Assembly (NCBI GenBank): GCA_946807835.1
Contig: OX327694.1
Coordinates: 10,490,001 to 10,554,000, forward strand
Direction: 5' to 3'
DNA from: Ailanthus altissimus
Lineage: Eukaryota; Streptophyta; Magnoliopsida; Sapindales; Simaroubaceae
DNA length: 64,000 nucleotides
Below, in pieces: positions 56,611 through 64,000 of the stretch. The notes under the pieces are model-generated. The model saw only the letters and a list, made by a program, of their open reading frames with translations. It did not search any database and was not told the origin of the DNA. Every line of letters begins with the position of its first letter. The first letter of the stretch is position 1. The position numbers were made by a program, and so were the translations under genes.

Positions 56611-57880
56611 GTCAATAGACGTTATAGACCAAAGGAGAACCAAGCCGATTTATGGAGGAATAATGTACTTGATCTCCATATGCCTTGAGTACATCTCGAT
56701 TATGGATACCAAATTCCATTATAGGGTCATTCCCATACTCATTCACGTCAATGTCCATATTCTCCTCATCAGGGTGTCCATCATAACTTCTGACTGACCC
56801 CCCAAACTAGATTAATGCCTGAACAAAATATGCTTGCATCATATAGTCTTCTAGAGATAATTGTTGTTTCACATTCAATATCTATATAACAAGTAACCAA
56901 CTAAATGAGCTATTGAAATCTTAAACAATTATTGTTATTATTTTATTATTGTTCAAAGACTTTAATGTTTATCGAAATAACTTACAATATTCTGATTAAA
57001 GATATTTTTTTATAGATTAGTTTGTGTTACATTTTTTTAAGACCTCTACTTTAGTAAGTGAGGAATCATAAGTGGAGTTCCTTGAGCATATACAATCTTA
57101 GACAATGAGACTGCTCCATAGATTTATACCTATAATTAAAATTAAGAAAAAATAGATGATAAAAAATAAAAATTTAAGAATAATTAATGTCAAATTAATT
57201 ACATACCTGAAAATATAAGAAAATCCTTGTAAATTATATTTTTCTCCCTCGTCTTTTGGATCGTTTGCTTTTGAAACATTGTATCTTTTCGGCTTTCTCT
57301 CCAATGCTCTTTTTAAAGAATTACAAGTGGCATTCCATAAAATATTACCCCATAGATATTTATTATTTTTTTTTAAATTATCCAATATTTGGAGTAAAAA
57401 TCCATCTAGCCAACTTCTTTCTCTACATCCCAACAATGCATGATGGATGAAATACATCAAGATAATTTTATTGCATCTTAATCATTCATTTTCTTGAAAT
57501 CATGCTATGAAAATAACTCATCATACTCCTCCAATAATACATTTTTGGTAAGTATTCTATCTATAAACAATGACTTAGTTTTTTGGACAAGTACTTTAAT
57601 GGCGGATATTCTTCTAATTTCAAGTCGGATACCAACACAAACTCTTGCCATCTAAAACGTATGTGCTTATTGTTCATAAGGTATTATAATTCATCATCAA
57701 GATCACGAGAATTCACTTCATGGAGTATTAATGATGAACCAAAATGTCTAAAAATTTATTCTATACATATCCAAGAAATAACCTATACAAATGACTCGAA
57801 ATATTTCTTTTTAAAATTTCGCCAACTTCTCTTTTATAACATCCAGTGCTCATGTCTTTGAATTATATGAAATTGTTGTA
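56610..57880 (-). pseudogene. MULE-2 DUF1985 gene (Ulp1 domain missing)
   Basis: Read leftward from about 57870: KLAKF-stop-KEIFRVICIGYFLDM, matching the EIFRTTCFGYFLD block of MULE-1; then MMYFIHHALLGCRERSWLDG, KYLWGNILWNATCNSLKRAL and KYNLQGFSYIF (57210-57460), typical of DUF1985. After a likely intron (GTATGTAATTAATT to TTAATTATAG), an acidic tail SYDGHPDEENMDIDVNEYGN follows (about 56700-56780). The Ulp1 catalytic domain expected next is not present. Stops and shifts make it nonfunctional. Confidence 0.68.
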
Positions 57881-58249
57881 GGAAAATGTTCTCAGATGGC
57901 AATTTCTTAATTTTTTAAAACTATATTATTCTTGTAAAAAAATATTAATTAATTTTAAAGTATAATTACCATTCAACATAATAACAATAACATAAAAAAT
58001 TAAATATAAATTAAATAATTTTATATTTAGAAACAAATAAAAAATAAAATTAAACATTTAATAATTAATATCAATCACTATTCATAGTCAATTATTAACA
58101 AATAATTTAATATTTTTGAATTATAAATTGCTAATTAATATATACTAACAAATGAAAATATATATTAAATAATCAATTAAAATAATTACCATTTTAAAAA
58201 GGAAAAATAAAATAATTTCTTATAAAAATATTAAAAAATATAATTAGGG
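57881..58249. other. AT-rich upstream region of the MULE-2 DUF1985 gene
   Basis: Low-complexity AT DNA with no coding frame. It corresponds in position to 371-689 of MULE-1. Confidence 0.4.
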
Positions 58250-58400
58250 TCATGCACTACACGCGCGACCCAAAATTAGGGAAAATCGCCCAAGCGCGAT
58301 AAACTTATTGCACTAGGGCAATGTATAGAGCGATAAAGGGTGATGCGCAGGGCAATATCGCCCTTTGCCCTAGTGCGATAAGTTTATTGTGCCTAGGCAG
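58250..58400. repeat. GC-rich island of GCGATAA/TTATTG words with an inverted repeat
   Basis: AGCGCGATAAACTTATTGCA (58295-58314) plus CTAGGGCAAT is mirrored by GCCCTAGTGCGATAAG and TTTATTGTGCC (58367-58395). Related words (TACACGCGCGACC, AGGGCAATATCGCCC) fill the gap. It sits about 380 bp upstream of the DUF1985 gene, the same relation as the island at 690-850. Confidence 0.7.
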
Positions 58401-58409
58401 TAAATGGCT

Positions 58410-58904
58410 AATGTGCATCATGATGGTTCTAAATCAACTCAAAGTTGTTAAGTGAGATTGGGCTTATTTGAGTTATTTTGGACTTTTTAAGTTACTTAGG
58501 TAAGATTAGGATTTTTTCTCATCTTGTAAGCCTATATAAGGCATCTTAAACATCTTATAGAGGCATCTCTGCCTCTCTTCAATTTTATGAACGTGAAAGA
58601 AGAACTTCTTCTCTCTCAAAATTGTCTTATCAAGTTTTTTAGCTTGTGACGACAATTATTGACTTATCACTCTTGGATCACCAAGAGTGTGGCGTTAAAA
58701 CCCTAAATTGATCTTTATGGCATCCATCTGACTTATCAAGTTTCTTTTTAGTTCTATCCTTCATCTTATTTACCATTTATTTCCTACATTCAGCCTAAAC
58801 ACTTAAAATAATGACCAATATAAACTAGACACCACTCTCATCTTGAAATCAATTTTTTTTCTTAATTTTGAATAATCTATTTTGAAGATCAAGGAAGATC
58901 ATCT
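58410..58904 (+). mobile_element. gypsy-3 5' LTR (3' part) with promoter
   Basis: CCTATATAAGGCATC at 58531-58545 is a TATA box. It is followed by a leader-like CTCTTC-rich stretch and the LTR end just before the primer site at 58905. The left edge is not defined, but must lie right of the MULE-2 island. Confidence 0.55.
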
Positions 58905-58916
58905 TGGTATCATAGC
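58905..58916 (+). other. gypsy-3 primer-binding site (tRNA-Met)
   Basis: TGGTATCATAGC, one change from TGGTATCAGAGC. It fixes a rightward retroelement whose gag follows at 59260. Confidence 0.75.
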
Positions 58917-59249
58917 ATAGGATTTTAGTGTGTGAATTGAAGGGTCAGCCATTGAAGGACCTTTGCTATTTTTGTCTAATAATTAGTGGGGGTTATTCAA
59001 TGGATTGGGTCTCCAATATTTGAGGTTAGTAGTTTTTGAATTGTAACTCTGAAGCATTAAAGTTAATTTTTAGTAGTTTGTGGACTGAAGATCATTTGGT
59101 TGAGTTGGGTTATTCTTGAACCTAAAAATTGTAAATTTGAGTCATTTATTGTTGTCTGATATTAATTTGTTGAATTGGTGAAAATTCAGTTTGAGAAGTA
59201 TGTTTTAGTTGTTGTTTGTGTTGTTTATACTTGTTTGAGGTTTTTGTTA

Positions 59250-59631
59250 ATAATAGTTGCAGAGGATGCAAATAGAGTACTAAGGGAACTAAGTTTAAAA
59301 CAAGCTCAACTCATGGGCTTACAACGAGCTCATGATGAATTTCGGGGTGAGATGACTAAAATTTGTGGATAACTAGCTGTAATTATAAAAATGATGCAAA
59401 TAAATACTTTGCAACCCCAACAAAGGCAGGTAGGGTGTAGGGTACCTCAAAATGACCTTGGGGATGCTTGCGATAAGCCAAATGAGGATGATGAGGCTGA
59501 AGATAGGGGTAGGCTGATAAAGCAGTACAACAACCCTACTAGTGATATCAAACTTAATATACCACCATTTAGAGGTACTAGTTCTCTTAAGGAGTATTTA
59601 GAGTGGGTTCATGAGGTAGAAAAGGTGTTTG
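59250..59631 (+). pseudogene. gypsy-3 gag N-terminal fragment
   Basis: A frame from about 59260 gives AEDANRVLRELSLKQAQLMG, a stop at 59370, then in the same frame QPQQRQVGCRV, an acidic linker and DIKLNIPPFRGTSSLKEYLE, WVHEVEKVFE. The last block is the start of the retrotransposon gag capsid domain in plant gypsy elements (I-K-L-x-I-P-x-F-x-G ... E-Y-L-x-W-x-x-x-V-E-K-V-F-E). The reading is cut at 59631, within that domain, where the satellite begins; the satellite adds the tail VIQR and a stop. Confidence 0.72.
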
Positions 59632-62600
59632 AAGTGATCCAGCGGTAGTGCAAGTCCTAGTCCGACGAGAATTGAGATTTTAAAGCTCATATCAATCCCT
59701 ATAAAAGGCCACTCACCCCAATACTTTAAAAACTCACCCTAGAGAACCTTAGAGCAATTCAAGAACACAAAGAATACAGAGCACGAGTGTTAGAGAGCAA
59801 TAGGAGCAAAAATATGGACTAAAATACAAACTTTTCAAAGTATGGATCTGTCGCTCCAGCACAGCAAGACAACCTGTTTAAGTTGTGACTAGTGCCCCAG
59901 TACCAGACCTTCATAGCACCAGTGACAGGCCAGTGCCCCAGCGCTAACATTTCGTCGCTCTAAAGGTGAGGCCTTTTATAAGCAGCCCCTCAACGACAGC
60001 AGCCCAGTGCTTCAGCGGTAGCGCGAGTTCTAGTCCGACGAGAATTTAAATTTTAAAGCTCTTATCAATCTCTATAAAAGGTCACTCGTCCCTAGACTTT
60101 AAAAATCACCCTAGAGAACCCTAGAGCAATTATAGAACACCAAGAATACAGAGCATAAGTGTTAGAGAGCAATAAGAGCAAAAATAGGGACTAAAATGCA
60201 AAATTTTCAAAGTACAGATCTGTTGCTCCAGCGGCACAAGGATTTTTGCACCAGCGCTAGAACAGTGATCGAAATAAGAACATCAGAACAGACGACTTGT
60301 TTAAGTTGTGACTGGCGCCCCAACGCCAGACCTTATCATGTCAGTGACAGGCCAGCGCCCCAGCGCCAACATTCCGTTGCTCTAACGGTGAGGCTTTTTA
60401 CACGCAGCGCCCCAATGACAGCAGCCCAGCTCTCCAACGGTAGTGCAAGTCCTAATCTGACGAGAATTGAGATTTTAAAGCTCTTATCAATCCCTATAAA
60501 AAGTCATTCGTCCCCAGACTTTAAAAATCACCAGAGAGAACCCTAGATCAATTAAAGAACACCAAAAATATAGAGCATTAGTGTTAGAGAGCAACCGGAG
60601 CAAAAAAAGGGACTAAAATGCAAACTTTTTAAAGTATGCATATGTCGCTTCAGCGCCCCAAGGATTTTCTCCCAAGCGCTAGAACAGTGATCGAAATAAG
60701 AAAATCAGAAAAGACGACCTGTTTAAGTTGCGACTAGCACCTTAATGCCAAACCTTCTTCGCGTTAGTGACAGGCCAGCGCCCCAGCGCCAACATTCTGC
60801 TGCTCTAACGGTGAGGCCTTTTACACGCAGCGCCCCAGTGATAGTAGCCCAGTGCTCCAACGGTAGTGCGAGTCCTAATCCGACGAGAATTGAGATTTTA
60901 AAGCTCTTATCAATTCCTATAAAAGGTCACTCATCCCCAGACTTTCAAAATCACCCTAGAGAACCCTACATCAATTCAAGAACACCAAGAATACAGAGCA
61001 TTAGTGTTTGAGAGCAACAAGAGCAAAAATAGGGACTAAAATGCAAACTTTTGTAAAGTATGCATCTGTCGCTTCAGCGTCCCAAGGATTTTCTCCCAAG
61101 CGCTGGAACAGTGATCGAAATAAGAAAATCAGAAAAGACGACCTGTTTAAGTTGCAACTGGCAACCTAGTACCAGACCTTCATCGCGCCAGTCACAGGCC
61201 AGCGCCCCAGTGCCAACATTCCACTGCTCCAGCAATGAGGCCTTTTACACGTAGCATCCTAGCGAATAGCAGCCCAGTGCTCCGATGGTAGTGCGAGTTC
61301 TAGTCCGACGAGAATTGAGATTTTAAATCTCTTATCAATCCCTATAAAAGGCCATTCATCCCCAGACTTTAAAAATCACCCTAGAGAACCCTAGAGCAAT
61401 TCAAGAACACAAAACATACAGAGCATAAGTGTTAGAGAGTAATCGGAGCAAAAATATGGACTAAAATGCAAACTTTTCAAAGTATGGATCTGTCGCTCTA
61501 GCGCCATAAGGATTTTCTCCCCAGCACTGGAACAGTGATCGAAATAAAAAAAATTAGAAAAGACAACTTGTTTAAGTTGAGACTGGCGCCCCAGCACCAG
61601 ACCTTCATCGCGCTAGTGACAGGCCAGTGCCCCAGCACCAACATTCCACAGCTCCAGCAGTAAGGCCTTTTTACACGTAGCATCCCAACAATAGCAGCCC
61701 AGCACTCTGGCGGTATTGCGAGTCCTAATCCAACGAGAATTGTGATTTTAAGCCTCATATCAATCCCTATAAGAGACCATTCGTTCTCAGACTTTAAAAA
61801 TCACCCTATAGAACCCTAAAGCAATTACAGAACACCAAGAATAAAGAGTACAAGTGTTAGAGAGCAATAGGAGTAAAAACATGGACGCAAATGTAAAATT
61901 TTCAAAGTATGGATCTGTTGCTCCAGTGCCACAAATATTTTCGCTCTAGCGTTGGAACAGTGATAGAAATAAGAAAATCAGAAAAGATAACCTATTTAAG
62001 TTGCGACTTGCGCCCCAGTGCCAAACCTTCATCACGCCAATGACAGGCCAACGCCCTAGCGATAACATTCTGCCACTATAACGGCGAGGCCTTTTACACG
62101 CAGCGTCCCAACGACAGCAACCTAGCGCTCCAGCGATAGTACGAGTCCTAGTCCGACGAGAATTTAGATTTTAAAGCTTTTATCAATCCCTATAAAAGGC
62201 CACTTGTCCCTAGACTTTAAAAATCACCCTAGAGGAATTACAGAACACTAAGAATACAGAGCATAAGTGTTAGAGAGCAATAGGAGCAAAAATAGGAACT
62301 AAAATGCAAAATTTTCAAAGTATAGACCAGTCGCTCCAAAGGCACAAGGATTTTTGTGCCAGCACTGGAAAAGTGATCGAAATAACAAAATCAGAAAAGA
62401 TGACCTGTTTAAGTTGTGACTGGCGCCCCAACGCCAAACCTTCATCACGTCAGTGACAGGTCAACGCCCCAGCGCCAAACCTTCATCGTGTCAGTGACAG
62501 GTCAGTACCCCAGCGCCAACATTCCACTGCTCTAACGATGAGGCTTTTTACACGCAGCGCCCCAGTGACAACAGCCTAGCGCTTCAGCAGTAGGGCGAGC

Positions 62601-64000
62601 CCTAGTCTGACAAGAATTAAGATTTTAATGCTCTTATCAATCCCTATAAAAGGCCACTCGTCCCCAGACTTTAAAAATAACCTTAGAGAACCCTAGAACA
62701 ATTCATGAACACCAAAAATACAGAGCATAAGTGTTAGAGAGCAATAAGAGCAAAAATAAGGACTAAAATGCAAGTTTTCAAAGTATTGATCTGTCGCTTT
62801 AGCATCATAAGGATATTTGCCCCAGTTTTGGAATATTGATCGAAATAAAAAAATCAGAAAAGATGACCTGTTTAAGTAACGACTGGCACCCCAACACCAG
62901 ACTTTCATCATACCAGTGCCAACATTCCACCGCTCTAGCGGCGAGGCCTTTTACACGCAGCACCCAACGACAGCAACCCAGCGCTCCAGCAGTAGTGCAA
63001 GTCTTAGTTCGACGAGAATTTAGATTTTAAAGCTCTTATCAATCCTTATTAAAGGCCACTCGTCCCTAGACTTTAAAAATCACCTCAAAGAACCCAAGAG
63101 GAATTACAGAACACCAAAAATACAGAGCACAAGTGTTAGAGAGCAGTAAGAGCAAAAATAAGGACTAAAATACAAACTTTTCAAAGTACAGATCTGTCGC
63201 CCCAGAGGCATAAGGAGTTTTGCGCTAGCGCTGGAACAGTGATCAAAATAAGAAAATCAGAAAAGACGACCTGTTTAAGTAGCGACTGGCGCTCCAGCGC
63301 CAGGCCTTCATCGCGTCAGTGATAGGCCAGAGCCCCAGCGCCAACATTTTGCTGCTCTAAGGGTGAGGCCTGTTACATACAGCACCCCAGTGACAACAGC
63401 CCAATGCTCCAGTGGTAGTGCGGTCCTAGTCCGACGAGAATTGAGATTTTAATGCTCGTATCAATCCCTATAAAAAGTCACTCATCCCCAAACTTTATAA
63501 ATCACTCTAGAGAACCTTAGAGAAATTCAAGAACACCAAGAATACAGAGCATAAGTGTTAAAGAGTAATAGGAGCAAAAATAGGGACTAAAATGCAAAAT
63601 TTTCAAAGTATGAATCTGTCACTCTAGCGTCATAAGGAATTTTGCACTAGTGCTGGAATAATGATCAAAATAAGAAAATCAAAAAAGATGACCTGTTTGT
63701 GTTGCGACTGGCACCCCAACACCAGACCTTCATCGCACCAGTGACAGGCCAGCGCCCCAGCGCCAACATTCTGCTGCTCTAGCGATGAGGCCTTTTACAC
63801 GCAGTGTCCCAGCGATAGTAGCCCAACGCTCCAGAGGTAGTGCGAGACCTAGTCCGACGAGAATTGAGATTTTATAGCTCATATAAATGCCTAAAAAGGC
63901 CACTCGTCCCCAAACTTTAAAACTCACCTTAGAGAACCCTAGAGCAACTCAAGAACACCAAGAATACAGAGCACAAGTGTTAGAGAGCAATAATAGCAAA
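59632..64000 (-). repeat. LTR-derived tandem satellite, about 423-bp monomer, more than ten copies
   Basis: The landmark GACGAGAATT recurs at 59664, 60037, 60459, 60882, 61307, 61732 (as AACGAGAATT), 62155, 62609 (GACAAG), 63011, 63433 and 63856: spacings 373, 422, 423, 425, 425, 423, 454, 402, 422, 423. The first unit has lost about 50 bp and the 454-bp unit has an extra CGCCAAACCTTCATC segment. Each unit holds CCCTATAAAAGGCCACTC, TCACCCTAGAGAACCCTAGA, GTGTTAGAGAGCAATAG, GATCGAAATAAGAAAATCAG and an island of GCGCCCCAGCGCC words. In reverse complement the unit aligns with 19922-20330 of the gypsy solo LTR. The array runs off the window. Frames of 60-116 codons inside it are not conserved between units. 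Confidence 0.93.

Larger units (their letters stand above)
55430..58400. mobile_element. MULE-2: decayed Kaonashi-type Mutator element
   Basis: A plus-strand mudrA-like transposase relic (55550-56610) and a minus-strand DUF1985-type gene relic (56610-57880) face each other end to end. This convergent arrangement and gene pair are those of Ulp1-carrying Mutator elements (Kaonashi, CUMULE). The same short words (GCAATAAGAAGCTTATTGTGCC at 55450; GCGATAAGTTTATTGTGCC at 58376) stand outside both genes, near the presumed ends. Terminal inverted repeats and a 9-bp target duplication were not found. Confidence 0.6.

Noticed and set aside
59700..63930. Frames of 60-116 codons recurring in the satellite (both strands)
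   Set aside because: They are broken differently in nearly every monomer and follow the DNA repeat, so there is no sign of protein-level constraint.
59632..64000. CRISPR-like array
   Set aside because: Direct repeats are about 423 bp with no spacer structure, and the context is a plant genome.
1..64000. tRNA, rRNA or organelle-derived insert
   Set aside because: No cloverleaf-type B-box sequences outside retrotransposon primer sites and no rRNA or chloroplast landmark was seen by eye; a dedicated scan could still find a short one.

Overview
This is AT-rich plant nuclear DNA, almost certainly from a dicot. It has spliced-gene remnants with GT..AG introns, tRNA-Met and tRNA-Asp type primer-binding sites, Ty1/copia and Ty3/gypsy retrotransposons, Mutator-like elements carrying plant DUF1985/Ulp1 genes, and an LTR-derived satellite. 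No reading frame looks like an intact functional gene. Nothing is prokaryotic, and I found no rRNA, tRNA or CRISPR. The window reads as repeat-dense heterochromatin with a few relics of host genes. I cannot name the species.

Layout. 1-0.9 kb: end of a Ulp1-type MULE (MULE-1). 1.9-3.8 kb: possible hAT-like element. 4.25 kb: hairpin MITE. 4.4-5.1 kb: host-gene-like promoter and 5' leader. 6.3-11.7 kb: decayed minus-strand copia element (copia-A). 11.7-15.9 kb: gypsy pol tail, a long copia LTR, and a copia gag plus leader (copia-B). 15.9-17.9 kb: minus-strand gypsy gag-protease (gypsy-2). 18.0-21.2 kb: copia LTR interrupted by a gypsy solo LTR with target duplication. 21.2-22.3 kb: broken Ulp1 protease. 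22.6-23.1 kb: CACTA-like end. 23.2-26.3 kb: 3' end of an unidentified host gene with a 2.2-kb copia solo LTR in its intron and a 356-bp tandem duplication. 29.8-43.3 kb: plus-strand gypsy-1 carrying a copia array, a 2.8-kb solo LTR with a perfect CTAGT duplication and a further LTR fragment. 43.3-50.8 kb: minus-strand copia-C, split by a 2.1-kb solo LTR with a perfect ATTCT duplication. 50.8-52.3 kb: fragment of a plant DUF688 gene. 53.3-54.2 kb: element with roughly 180-bp inverted repeats. 55.4-58.4 kb: decayed MULE-2 with transposase and DUF1985/Ulp1-type genes facing each other. 58.4-59.6 kb: gypsy-3 LTR end, PBS and gag. 59.6 kb to window end: tandem satellite of about 423 bp.

How the parts relate. 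One copia family with unusually long (about 2.1-2.2 kb) LTRs supplies at least a dozen LTR pieces. The satellite monomer is an internal slice of the gypsy LTR seen as a solo LTR at 19.0-20.4 kb and as a fragment at 39.8-40.1 kb, so that LTR has apparently been tandemly amplified. Several unrelated elements carry GC-rich islands of 60-200 bp built from degenerate repeated words, often just upstream of a coding region; the word differs between elements but the position looks conserved. That pattern, the LTR-to-satellite conversion, and two conserved RNA-structure-like motifs in the copia family (paired LTR hairpins and a fourfold leader repeat) are the observations most worth following up. Family assignments come from recognising motifs by eye; no searches were run.
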